Positions 12,455-36,055 of a stretch of DNA of 64,000 bases are shown piece by piece. Position numbers and translations under genes: made by a program. This stretch comes from Cliona cf. orientalis (lineage: Eukaryota > Porifera > Demospongiae > Clionaida > Clionaidae), in NCBI GenBank assembly GCA_963930775.1, contig OZ005698.1:9661406-9725405 (forward strand), read 5' to 3'. Position 1 is the first letter of the stretch. Each line of letters starts with the position of its first letter. The notes beneath the pieces were generated by a model. It did no database searches. It was not told the origin of the DNA and saw only the letters and a program-made list of their open reading frames with translations.

Positions 12455-13358
12455 TCACACTAGAGGGAAGTATGTTAGAAGGAGAGAGGCGTAGCACTCT
12501 TCATCACAAAGTCTTTTCGTTACAAATACTATTCTATCAACACTCTCCAAGTTCACGGGGTCACTGAGAAGCCACTCCCTCACGGTTGCTATGGCAACAT
12601 CAGCTGCCTCAATGATGGGGTACTGGTAAAGTCCGGTGGATATGCACGGAAAAGCAAGAGTTCGAAGGTCATTCTGACGACACAGCTCCAATGACGACCA
12701 ATAGCAAGATCTATAGTCAAATATTGCAATGATAATGACATTTTTCAGCCCTGAACTAATCTTGACTGACACAACATAATATAAAATTATCTATGGTGCG
12801 CTCACTTTAGCAGCTCGGCTCTCCTGACGTCCTTTGCCTGTGGTCCAATGGTGTGGATGATTCTCTTTGCTGGGAGGTTGTAGCCCTCACTGAGCTTAGC
12901 CCCGCCCACCTGACATCCACCCACGGACTGACACTCCTCCAATAGACAAGTACCAGCCGCTGAAAAGGATTTCAAACTAAAATTTTTGAACTGTACATTT
13001 TTAGTAAATTTACAAGACGCCTACCCTTTCCAGGAGTGAGCCAGTGGTTGGAGGCGTTGACTACAGCATCCAGAGCGAGGTCGGCCAAATTTGCCCCGGG
13101 AAGGAGGGAGATCTTATGGGCCAACGGAGTGAGGTAGGCAGCGCCGCTACGTCGCAGCTCGCTCTCTCTTCTTTGAGCCAGCGTCCTTAGCTGTGACCTT
13201 TGCTCGGGGGTCAAGCAGTCCAGTCCGCTCTCAAAACGCTTATGTAGAGAAGGAAACTTCTCCAGGACAAGATATTCTTCGCCATCTTCGCTCCACGGAC
13301 GAATAGTAGAGATTATGCGAGGAGGGGTATCACTATTCACTATTGAGCAGGTAGCCAT
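12455..13358 (-). CDS. Macro-domain protein, MACROD-like, with shortened catalytic loop
   Basis: Three exons (13025-13358, 12806-12959, 12455-12710) encode 247 residues. An N-terminal segment of about 70 residues precedes a macro domain: [11 protein letters not shown], then [21 protein letters not shown], then [14 protein letters not shown] and a C-terminal YFPLV. These match MACROD1/2 and bacterial YmdB-type hydrolases, which remove ADP-ribose from proteins or deacetylate O-acetyl-ADP-ribose. Unusually, the glycine-rich loop between the NAAN motif and the RAAG helix (normally GGGGVDG.IHRAAG) is reduced to TPGKAAG. The intervening intron is only 65 bp, too short to hide a missing exon. ADP-ribose may still bind, but hydrolysis is doubtful. 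The 3' end converges on four-TM gene A with a gap of about 110 bp. Confidence 0.85.
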
Positions 13359-13425
13359 CCCTTGAGGTGCGCTTTATTTAGAACTATTAATTAATTCTAT
13401 TTAAAGTGCATCAAAAGTGAAGAAA
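13359..13425. promoter_or_regulatory. Bidirectional promoter spacer, macro-domain gene / PEX6
   Basis: Only 67 bp separate the two divergent start codons. The spacer contains an inverted pair of a 17-bp motif: GTGCGCTTTATTTAGAA at 13367-13383 and the reverse complement of ATGCACTTTAAATAGAA at 13395-13411. The same motif is repeated in the RAD51D/CCNH spacer. Promoter role is inferred from position and recurrence. Confidence 0.6.
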
Positions 13426-20332
<6,907 letters not shown>

Positions 20333-21490
20333 AACATCCCCGCCCACCTGGCTGCCCGGCCGCCCGGCCCAGTGGCTGCTGTGCTATATTAAGTGGTGCA
20401 TCACAATCACGATAATGATCATCTAAAAAATTAATATTTTTTGTTATACTATAATATTATTATACAACGAAAAATATTAGAGCGACCATTTTCTTATATT
20501 ATAGTCTGTGTCATTACATGAGGGCATGGATACGCAGATAATGTGCATGAATTATTCACAGTAATGCCTCAATCCGGGTAAGGACACTGATCATCTGAAA
20601 AATATATTCGTGATCTTTGTTCCAGCTCCAAAACTACAGTATTTAATACTGTTTGAGTATATTTAGTATATTATTGTGACATACATGTCTTTGAAGAAGC
20701 TTGGTATGCATACTATGGCATAATCTAACATGTCCAGGACCATGGTAGCTGCTTTCATCTGCTCAAGAGCTACATTTTGGTTTTTGTTCCAGCTCCATAG
20801 CTCTTCTTGTTATTGAGATATACTTAGGCGCGCGCGCCGCGGTGTAGTTAATGATATTCATAGCTTTTAATTAGCTCGGAAGGTCGACGGGAGGATGGGG
20901 TTATAATTTTTTTTTAATTTCATCAATGTATTTGATTTCCTTAAAGCTGCAGCAACTCGGCCTGGGGGGAGAGGTGATTGGGACTATTTTTTCCTTAATA
21001 GTATACTTGTATTTTGATGTGTACAAATCTTGTATACCAATTATAAGTATTACAAGTGAAATAGGCACCTGAGTTTGAAATACCACTCTGAGTTGAAATA
21101 CCTATCTGACTTTGTGTATGTATACTATTAGCCTGTGATAGTGAGGTTGTATGTTGAATTTGGATAAATAGCACTCTGAAATAGGCATTTGGTTCATCAA
21201 ATTGTACTCGCTATCGCTCGTACAATTTTTGAACCAAATACCTATTTCAGAGTGCTATTTTACCCAAATTCAACATACAACCTCACTATTACTTATACTA
21301 ATTTGATGTAATTATTTCCATTCTCAATCCTCACAAATTTTATGACGACCTTTACCTTGTGTATATAGTAATAGCTGTGATAAAAATAAAAGCAGTGCAG
21401 AATATAATATAGAAAAAGCGGTGTATTCCACACCATAATAAAGGTGACTATAATAATTGTTATAATCTTATTATTACAGCTATATAGCTG
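20333..21490. other. Convergent intergenic region, PEX6 / FLCN
   Basis: No gene seen. It holds the 3' flanks of both genes, AT-rich sequence, a TCATCTGA/AGCTCCA motif repeated near 20595-20635 and 20755-20800, and a long hairpin at 21118-21300. A TGACGACCTTTACC motif lies at 21342. Confidence 0.7.
21118..21300. repeat. Long inverted repeat (hairpin) between PEX6 and FLCN
   Basis: Two arms of about 75 bp, with landmarks ATAGTGAGGTTGTATGTTGA on the left and its complement on the right, are nearly perfect reverse complements. They meet at a small loop TCGCTATCGCTC flanked by AAATTGTAC/GTACAATTT. Degenerate partial copies (AAATAGGCACCTGAG, AAATACCTATCTGAC) lie just to the left at 21058-21115. 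Fold-back transposon remnant or structured transcript; no coding capacity. Confidence 0.8.
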
Positions 21491-24412
21491 CTACTGTGAT
21501 TGCTTTAAATGATTTTTGTATTCTTTGCTGAGAGCAGACCTCCAGTATTGCAGTATGGGGAGGTCTTCGTGGTGAACCAACAGAATCTCTTGAAGCAACT
21601 TGTTCAAACGTTCGTTCCGCTGAGGAGCATCCAAGTGACCCATTTGGGAGAACTTATAAAGCACCTTCACCTTGCTATACAAACACATCATAGAAAGATA
21701 ATTAAAGCGGGTCTCAAAACAATATTATGATCAGGCTTACTTCATCCACTCATCCTTGAGGGCGAGCAGGCCTCTATCAACGATGACATCAGACATGACA
21801 TCACTCGACAATAATGCAACCAGTCTTTGAAGAAACACCGGAGCTAAAGTGGGAACAACAGCAAGTGTCAATAGCACCAAACCCCTCATTAAGAGATAAT
21901 TATACTCTTGATAGCACCCAGTTCATTGTCCACTAATTTTATAAGGCACTAAATTACTATTTTCTCTAGCTATATAGTCATCGCTAAATTCCATTCTCTC
22001 ACTTCTCTGCTCCGGTGCCCTTGGCTGTGCCGTGTACACCATCAGCTTATAGTTCTTGAGAGGGTCAGTGGCCGTCTCTCCCTCTCCTTCTCCATGGCCC
22101 TCAACAATCACCCACGACTGCTGTTGCTGTCTGCTCCTTATCTCCTCCCGGCTCAGCTTGGCTCCACCCCCTCCCCCTACTCCTCCCTCTCCTCTCTTCA
22201 GCGGAGGGAGGATATCCAGGAGGACGTGTTGGTCCGATGCGATCACATGACCAGGCAGCTGCACCCCAACACTCAGACCGAGGAAATTGCAGACGAACGG
22301 TTCCTTATACTCCTCACTGTAACCTACGATACGACAGCAACACTCCGGTACAAGGTCCTAAAAGAATAGATGAAGAAAAATTGATGTAATGACATTATAC
22401 TGAGTGTACATATTGATGGTGGTACTAACCTTTAAGATGGATATGATGGAGGTTACCGTGGTAACGTCACAGCCCCTGACAATCAGCTGATCTCCCTTGA
22501 GGACGTGGTTGGCCAGCTCAAGAAAGTCTTTCTGCCCTAGAACCTAAAACAAGAGAATAGGATCTCGTGTGTACATGCACATGTTTATATGCAATTTATG
22601 CCTTCAACTCACCCTAAAAAACTGCTTCAGTGATTGAAATGACGGCTGGTTTTCAACTGAAGAGAAATACCAAAGATATCAACTAATAAGCATTGGTAGT
22701 TTCTTGGTTACTAAAGACTCACCAGTGACTACGCTGAATTCAGGAGCAGAGACGGGTCGGTCCAGCGTATGCAGGATGTCCTCATCCGGACCAGATATTG
22801 ACGATGTTCTTACAGGCTCCGCCCTCGCCATGACGGGGGGAGGCCCCTCTAATACCACCTCAACTATCCTTTGACCCCCGGCCTTGAGCAGAAAGACAAA
22901 GTACTTGTGCAGGTTGAGAAAGACGTCTCTGTCGCCAGTCAGCTCCACCAGTGAGCGGTCAGTCTCATGCGTACGAATACGACGCAAGTGATCTGCAGAA
23001 CATGGCTATGAATCAATCAAGATAGAAGTTTTGAAGAAATAGCAATAGTATTCTCACACAAATAGAGAGGCTACATAAATCTCGATACTCTAACTGCTAG
23101 TGCAGTGTACCTGGTCCCTGCATGCTGGAGAGACTGGAGCGAAGAGATCGCGATGACATCGACTTGCACTCCTCAGACTCAGAAGAATAGACAGAGTTGG
23201 CCTGGAGGGAGGGAGAGAGAGAGAGAGAGAAGGAAGATGAACATTCTTTCATGCTACGAGCATGGCTATATAGCTGACTTTGGCTTGAAGGTCATCGATG
23301 AGTTTTCTGATGTGCTTGACAAGAAATGGCCAAGAATTGATCAGAAATACTCTATCCATCATCACAACAATGAAACTATATCTGTGGTGGAATTGAAAAA
23401 TTAAACATCAACCAATAATGTTATGAATGGAAAAAATAATTTTTTTTATTCTTACAGCCTATTGAATCCCCTGGCCTGAGAGTCCTGGAGGTTGAAGGTA
23501 TGAGAGAGAACATGGCACCCGCTGTCCTCCCCGAAGACGATTGGCCCCTCCCTCCCCGGACACACCTCACAGTTGAGGCTGCGTACACACGCCTGTCTCA
23601 CGACGCTGTAGAGTTGGGGCTGCTCCGGGTACTGACCACTCAGGTAGCTGATCTGGGCTTTAGCATCGTAAGAGATGAACCCAGGCTGCTCTGGGGAGAC
23701 AGAGCGACATCCCTGCAGGGAGAGAGAGAGAGAGATGTGATGAGTGAAAATTAATATTTTCAATGCACACATTTTTCAGCTGTTACCTCGCATGTGTCTG
23801 ATGATTTTGGCGGTGGTTGCATTAGTGAGGGGAAGGATGATGCATCAGAGACACTGGTTCCCCCTCGACCATACTGCCCCCCAGCCCCAGGGACACGCTT
23901 GTCTGGGGGGACTGAATCCATCAACAGCTGAGCATCATGTGCACTATGGAATGCCTGAGCGGGTGGGGGGAACAAGAGAAACATAATTTTAATATCTACG
24001 GTTTACTTATCCGCTAAGTATGATGTTGAAACTTGCTATTCCCTTAACAAAAACATCATTGTGTGTGTGAAACTCTGAACTGCTGGACATGAGAGGGAGG
24101 GGAGTGGATGTTTGTCTAGCGAGCCATGCCCGCTGTGAAATGGAAGCTGGGGTCATCTTAGGGTCAACTGGCGTGCTTGAAACTCAAACCGCCTACAAGG
24201 ATGTTTGTCAAGGGGTCAGAGGTGATCAATCAGCGCCAGCGACACGCGAACTCTCGGATCCATTACTGAATCTCCATTCATCGCCCACGTACACACAAAT
24301 AGATTACAAATTATTTATGAATTTTGGTTAAAATTTGACTGACCTGGGTGGAGAATAGTATACACGGCCCGTGAGCCTCACAGAAGTGACAGAGGGCGAC
24401 GATGGCGTTCAT
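21491..24412 (-). CDS. FLCN: Folliculin
   Basis: Eleven exons (24344-24412, 23787-23954, 23456-23712, 23279-23381, 23111-23201, 22723-22992, 22613-22656, 22430-22543, 21958-22357, 21741-21843, 21491-21674) join in phase to 600 residues (human 579). It begins [16 protein letters not shown], as in vertebrates. The longin domain includes the block [20 protein letters not shown]. Next comes [15 protein letters not shown], then a C-terminal DENN region ([31 protein letters not shown]). Family knowledge: folliculin with FNIP is a GAP for RagC/D at the lysosome and controls mTORC1/TFE3 signalling. A glycine-rich low-complexity insert is present near 22130-22200. Exon 5 is serine-rich. It is divergent from the guanylate cyclase gene, with about 490 bp between start codons. 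Confidence 0.95.
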
Positions 24413-24903
24413 CTTCTCTCTCACTCGACACACGTACTCCTTCGCGATCTCTTGTCTGACGATCGATCGGTGGTAATGAATGGCGCCTGGCTAGCTCCTA
24501 CTTGACTGTCACAGGACTGATCACATGGTGAGTGAAATTGCACAGTCAGCAAATAATCGGTTGACTTATTTCAGGAATTTACTTCCGGTGTGGGTTCTGG
24601 TTTTGCATGTACTAGACTGTGTGCATACTAATTAAATAGTTAAGCGACGTTGATCAATCACAGGAGCTGTCGATTGATCAACGAATGGAGTCTACAACTG
24701 CTATTTCGCGAGTCGTCCGCAGTTGATGTGAACCGAGGCTAACTAGGTTATTCTACGGCAAAGCATCAGCCGGGGTAAGTCAGCATAAAATCTATCAGAC
24801 CAGACTCTGTAGCCTAGAGGTGTCGTGGGCTGGTTGGGTGTGGTATGGTGATCTTTAATTCTCTCTCTCTCTCTCTGCAGTATCGTGCGTGTATTGTTTG
24901 ATC
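24413..24903. promoter_or_regulatory. Divergent promoter region FLCN / guanylate cyclase with untranslated cyclase exon
   Basis: Contains FLCN 5' sequence and, on the plus strand, a likely non-coding exon ending at 24774 (donor GTAAGT) that splices over a short (CT)n-preceded intron to an acceptor at 24880, 23 bases before the cyclase ATG. Transcription start sites cannot be placed from sequence. Confidence 0.5.
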
Positions 24904-30588
<5,685 letters not shown>

Positions 30589-33500
30589 TTTTATACGTCA
30601 CAACAAACGACTGCTCTGAAATTTCATACACTCCTTACAGTAGTTTCTCAAACTCTTTCTCTGTTTGTACATTCCATGGATGCAATCAATCCTTTCCATT
30701 TTTTTACTTATTTATTCAACAAAATTAGCATGTGATGCTGTAATCACATCTTCTACTCTACCTCATGAATGAATGATACCTGTGTACATATTTAATTTTG
30801 ACGACCCTTACCAAAATTCACCACAGCGACAGGTATAGGTCGTCATTATTGTGCATTTTGGTGACCATTACCGAAATTTATCCCTACGATTGGTATAGGT
30901 CGTCATAGTAAACCAGCAATAAGAGCACAAACTATCTTTATCATTGACGACCTCTTCAATTTTTCAATTTGCATCTGGTAACATCACTATGGAACTGGCA
31001 TGGTCATAAACTTAAAATCTGTTTTTAATGTAATAGTCGAATCAATAACAAAATTAGTCTAAGATAATGGTCAATAAATCAATAGCAAAAGTCAATGAAA
31101 AAATTAATAGTTCTCAGCAAGTTCTTTTTGCCAATGTGCAAAGAGCTGGTTTTCCTTTCAAGGGACTCCATCTTTCAGTCAACCTGTAGTAATGTACAAT
31201 CAATAGCATTGGGCCAAATTAGGTATTAGAGTATGCTCACCTGATGGTCACATGACAGCACACCTCAAGTCACAACTGTTGACTGCTGGAATTTGTAGGA
31301 TCAAAAGCCACCGTTGATTGGAGTAACGATTTGTAGGCTCACACAATACACTGTCCGACTCGAGGCTCAAAAAAGCACTGCACTGTCTGACTCGAGGCTC
31401 AAAGGCAATAGTACATGTATTCGAGGCTCAAAAGCACACTTCACTGGAACATTCGTAGACTTGAATGTGCAGTTGCTTGCAGTTTTCGTAGGCTCAGAAG
31501 GTGCACTTCACTGGAATATCCAGAGGCTTTTTAAATGCACAGGCACAGTCGGAGTCTGTAGAAGGCACCATTACTCGAATCGATTCGGAATCAAAAATGC
31601 AATGTTGGAGTATTCGCAGGCTCAGAAGGCACCGTCAGACTCGGAAGTATTCGTAGGCTCAGAAGGCATAGTTGCTTAAAGTATTCGAAGGCACCATCAA
31701 ACGTGTCCATTGACTGAGAATGTTCAAGAAGCAATGACTTGTGCAGGTGGTATGTTAAGTAGCAGCCCAGCTCTTCCCAATAGTAAAGTTCTGCAATAAT
31801 TAGAATAAACTAAAATTTTGTCAGGTATAACAATTGTACAACTCAAATGCACGTGTATTCATTCACAGCTTACTTTTTTGAAGTAAAAATTCTGCAAAAG
31901 GAGCCCACACGTCGGGGAATTAGTCCGACATCAGCCGGGGGGGGGGGGGGGGGGGCCCAAGGCCCAAGAGAGAGAGAGGAGCCCTCGCACACATAGGGAG
32001 CTGTGGAATAGAAGAGAGGGTTGAAACAAAACAAGACAAGTATTCACCTTTTCAATGTGTTGACTAGTCTCAGTCCACGATGCTTCAAAGTTACTGCTGA
32101 GAAGCAAGATTTGCATCACACATGGCTCATCAAAAATTTTTTCTGTGGAACAATAAAAATACTAAAATTAGCCAGATACAAATGTCCCACACATTGACTT
32201 ACTTTTTTTAAGGAAAAATTCTGCAAAAGGAGCCCACACGTCAGGGGAATTAGTCCGACATCAGCGCAGGGGCCAAGGCCCACCCAAGAGAGGGGAGAAT
32301 GCTGTAGAATTAAACAGAGGGTTGCCACAAAATAAAACATATATTCACCTTCATAAATAACTTGAAGCAGCTGCAGCCTGCTCTTCCAACTTCGAAAAAA
32401 AGGAGTGTTTCAACTTTGTAGGAAAATCTTGAATCTTTGTGAGATACTTGATTGTCTTTGATGCTGGCAGATTCAAATATACACGTAATTAGAATAGCTG
32501 AGAGTGTGAAAAATTATTAAATAACTTCCCTGGAGCACTTTAGCAGAGGAAAAACTAGTTACCCTTTTGAAACAAGACACAATTCAAAGGACAAAAAAAA
32601 AAACTTTTATCGTGCACTATTGAATCGACTATAGTACATTGGGAGATACATGAATTCACAAAGATTATTTTAACTTTGAGTTTGCATTTTTGAAAAAATG
32701 CAATTTCAAGCTAAAATGTAGGAACTGAATATACTATACCAGCAGAAATTAACAACTTTAGTTTGCATTTCAAAAAAATGCAATTTAAAGCTGAAATGTA
32801 GAGATTGCATATTAGAATGTGGGTATCAGCAGAAATTAACTGGTATACTGCTGGCTACCTCTCCTCTCACACTCGCACAGTGTGAACCAGCCAGGATGGA
32901 GAATTTCTTCACTTGTCCGCAGAATTGCCAAAATTTTCCCGCTTCTGCAGGCATCAAAACACCTGCAGAAACGAGAGGGGGGAGAGAGAGTAAATTCACA
33001 TCATACACTTACAAAAATGTAATAATCATTGAAAATAGGTTAAGTTGCCGTGACTCGAATGCTCCTCAACCCATCACTAGCGTCTGCCTGCTGCTGACCA
33101 AACAGCCATGGTGCCAGACCACTCCATCCGCAGTATTAGAACACTATGGATGGAGTGGACTGACATTAAGGCTATTCCCCACCACAGACACAGACATCGC
33201 CCCGCAGGACTCCGGAACACCCGAAGGCGAACCGTGTGCCTCGTGAGCTGAGAATCACTCGAGTACACAGCAACAGCTAGCTACCTAAGACCCGACCCCC
33301 CCCCCTCCCTCCCTCCGACCACCACCACATGAATTTTGCGAGAACAACTGCCCTGCACAAGAGCCAAACATACACCAGGAATGGCAGCCCGGGAACTACC
33401 ACCCCAGCATAAGCTGGTGATACTCTCAATACATACCACAGCTGAACTCAACGAACTACGCGAGCCATCAATTCCCTTCTCACTCGAGTCGTACCACCTA

Positions 33501-34712
33501 AAGTCGCAGAAGACATGCGGGCCAGGCATGTATTTTGCGGCAAAAAACATATGGCAACATTCTAACCTACGGAATTTAGTTGCAAGTATGCGGGCCAGGC
33601 ACATTTGCAACTATCCGACACTTGAATCAATCTATCGGAAAAGGCACGGCTCGCGAGAAAGGAATTGATAACAACCTATTTTTTTTACATGTACAAGGGG
33701 CATAGATACCTTAGACTGGTCTAACGTGTCTATGCCGGGTCCTCCAGACTCACCATTAATTGCATTATGATCCGGATAGTACGGTGCCATGATGAGCCTA
33801 GCACGGGGATCTAGCTAGCTACAATCCATGCAAACCCATTAGAAAATGCGCGCTGCCACATACGGCTACAATAAAGGATAGTAGAACTTATCTTTCAAAA
33901 TCCATGAAGAGGAGGATCTGCTTGTTTAGCGTCCAAATTCTCCTTTCGTTGTCGATTCGTTCGTCGGAAGATGAAGAATCTGCTTGCAATTTTCTTTTGC
34001 AATCGAGAACATCGTTCAAATTCGCTTCTCTTCTCTGTTGATGCAAAGGCAATCGCTTGTCCAACCACGTCGCCACGCGAAGAGGAGACGCACAGCTTTC
34101 AATTTCTTCCCCAGGACAGTCCTTGGTGAGGCCGAGAACTGAACCCTACCTAACTGCAAATGATCTCTGCTGCAGAAAGCGCGCAAATGCGAGAATAAGC
34201 ATGTCTCCAGAGCTATTAGAGGTGCACGGGAGTGTGGCTGTGTTGATAGTAGAGAGGGAGGGCCTAGACGTGATTGCGGGTTGTAAAATTGTGGGAAAGG
34301 TGACCACCTGCACGTACAGCAGCCCAGCTGGGCTACAGCGCATGCGTAGTACGTTATCTCACGATCAGCTGACAATACACATAAAAAGTTACAAGACATT
34401 CAATTAGTTGTATGTGGTCAGGGTTCACAACCGTTGGTGTTCTGTCTGTTGGTTGGCGCCTTCCAGACCACTCTCTCTGATCAAGAAATGTTTCTCTGTT
34501 CCTATTGGCTACATAGTATTGTGCATGTAAGAAAAAAATTAATATGGGGTGAAGGCATATAGGCCAAGTTTTTCTTGCCATTCCTAGCTACTGATGAGCC
34601 CTTAACACTCCTTTTTAGTATTGCACCAACTAAGGAGACAGATCCTACCCAGCCTTGCCTCCAAAAATATTAATTTACATGAGGGCAGCATGGGTCCACC
34701 CAGAGAGGTTGA
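30589..34712. other. Gene-poor, repeat-rich stretch between cyclase and RAD51D
   Basis: I find no confident gene in these 4.1 kb. Contents: cyclase 3' flank; a TGACGACC...GGTCGTCA pair at 30798-30910; a decayed repeat with TTCGTAGGCTCAGAAGGCAC around 31360-31700; a tandem duplication at 31866-32351; a ~75-bp tandem duplication (AAAAAATGCAATTT, CAGCAGAAATTAAC) at 32680-32845; and open frames without recognisable family. One minus-strand frame (33888-34140, containing TWLDKRLPLHQQRR and NDVLDCKRKLQAD) has protein-like composition but no clear splice partners; it could be an exon of an unknown gene. Confidence 0.55.
31866..32351. repeat. Tandem duplication (~330-bp offset) carrying splice-like mini-exon units
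   Basis: Two copies (31866-32052 and 32199-32351) share GGAGCCCACACGTC and GAATTAGTCCGACATCAG, CAAGGCCCA and an ending TATTCACCTT. On the minus strand each contains the pattern CTTTTGCAG, an 18-nt A/T block, then GTAAG, as if a duplicated mini-exon, and GAAG/AAAAG followed by GTGAAT donors. An intervening minus-strand frame reads LLLSSNFEASWTETSQHIEK. Could be duplicated exons of an unrecognised or decaying gene; I cannot assemble a convincing protein. Confidence 0.5.
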
Positions 34713-35995
34713 TTAGGGCTGGATATATACCTGTTGCGATGACTTGACCACAGCTGCCAGCCTCATAGATCCACTCTCAAATTCCTGCTGACTCAGCATA
34801 ATACGGGTGGAGGGCACATACGTCCATGTGCGGCCGAGTGCTGGTTTGACTCCACCCACTCTCGCACTGCCAAAATCAACCACCACATTATTATTGTACT
34901 GCATAAAGTATAATTGTGTAATTATAGCAACATGGATATAATATATTATTATTATTATGTGAAATTAATTACTCACTAATAGTGCAATAGAGTGCTGATA
35001 AGCCAGCTCCTTCATCGCCATGGAGACCTGCGATATTAACGCATGCCCTGCAGAGGGGATTAGCAATGCCCCTATATAAATCACTCCAGTTATTAATTTT
35101 ATTATTAATCATGTACCATGGAACTGCCTCCCTCCTAGAAGGGGAGAAATGAAGAGTGTTATGGCATCAATGATCAGCACATGTATGTTGCTATGGAAAC
35201 GGTCTATCTCCTCTGTGATATTCTTTCCCAGCATTGCCAGTAAACTCAGTAACTGGAAGACATCAGTGACTTGAAATACCTTTATCCTCTCCAGCAGTCT
35301 AGCCTCTTGCTGTGAAGGGAAATGTAATTATTATAGCATGCTTTTAATTAATTTGGTATAAACAGGTGTTGCAGTGTACATTGTATTACCTCATTATTTA
35401 ACCCTTTAGCAGCCAACATTTGAGTGAGTCGTGTGGAGTTGAATCCACAACCACTGTCAATATACACCACATTTGATTTGGTCGTCATGGCAATATTACC
35501 AGCCACAGCTAAACACACCTGTTTGATATAATAATTAATGCGAGAATATTCGTGAATAACGAACGTCATACGAAAATGAATTTTGGTTTGCCTGAGTCTT
35601 TCCACTTGCTGGCGGTCCACAAACTTCAGTCAGCTGTCCGCAGACCAGTCCACCACCAAGTACCTCGTCAAGACAGGGGCACCCCGTACTGATTACCACA
35701 CCTCTGGTGATCCATTCTTCCTCCCAGAGCTCCCTGGCCGACACAGGATAGCTACCAAATTGAAACAGCAAGGATTGACGCATGCTCTGTACGTCCTCGC
35801 ATGGTAGCCCCACCCTCCTGGACAGCTGTGCAGCTGGCTCGCTGACAAACTCGACAACTGTTCATGAAAAGCAGAGATCGGAGCAAGATCAGGAATTTAT
35901 CACATGTGTATACCTGTTTGTATGCCCGAAGATTTCAATTTATCGACTATTTCATCAGTTAGCAGCGGAGAGAGTCCAGGACGCAGCCTAGCCAT
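34713..35995 (-). CDS. RAD51D: RAD51 paralogue RAD51D
   Basis: Six exons (35914-35995, 35592-35857, 35390-35518, 35117-35309, 34977-35047, 34713-34898) give 308 residues (human 328). The start MARLRPGLSPLLTDEIV matches the family N-terminal helix region. Walker A is GPPASGKTQ; Walker B is VLIIDAITL; ISPLLGGRQ and KPALGRTWTYVPSTRIML are typical RAD51D blocks. Family knowledge: it is part of the BCDX2 complex that assists RAD51 filament formation in homologous recombination. The intron after exon 2 starts with GC (CAG then GCAAAC). The C-terminus is taken to end at a stop directly after KSSQQ, so it is slightly short. The join of exons 5 and 6 (IALL then YNNNVVV) is the least certain. Its start codon is 60 bp from that of cyclin H. 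Confidence 0.9.
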
Positions 35996-36055
35996 GACAA
36001 TTGGGTGCACGTTAAATAGAAGTACACGTGGGTGCGCACTAAATAGAATGTAAAC
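35996..36055. promoter_or_regulatory. Bidirectional promoter spacer RAD51D / CCNH
   Basis: Sixty bases between divergent start codons contain two direct copies of a 19-bp motif, GGGTGCACGTTAAATAGAA (36003-36021) and GGGTGCGCACTAAATAGAA (36030-36048). Their core differs by one base from the motif in the macro/PEX6 spacer. Confidence 0.65.

Noticed and set aside
24889-24903. Cyclase start five codons upstream of the ATG at 24904
   Set aside because: The upstream codon is GTG, not ATG; the family start MYGLLLDSIQ begins at 24904.
32896-33670. Open frames of 110-116 codons on the plus strand (32896-33246 and 33336-33668)
   Set aside because: No recognisable domain, no splice-site support, and overlapping frames of similar length on the other strand.
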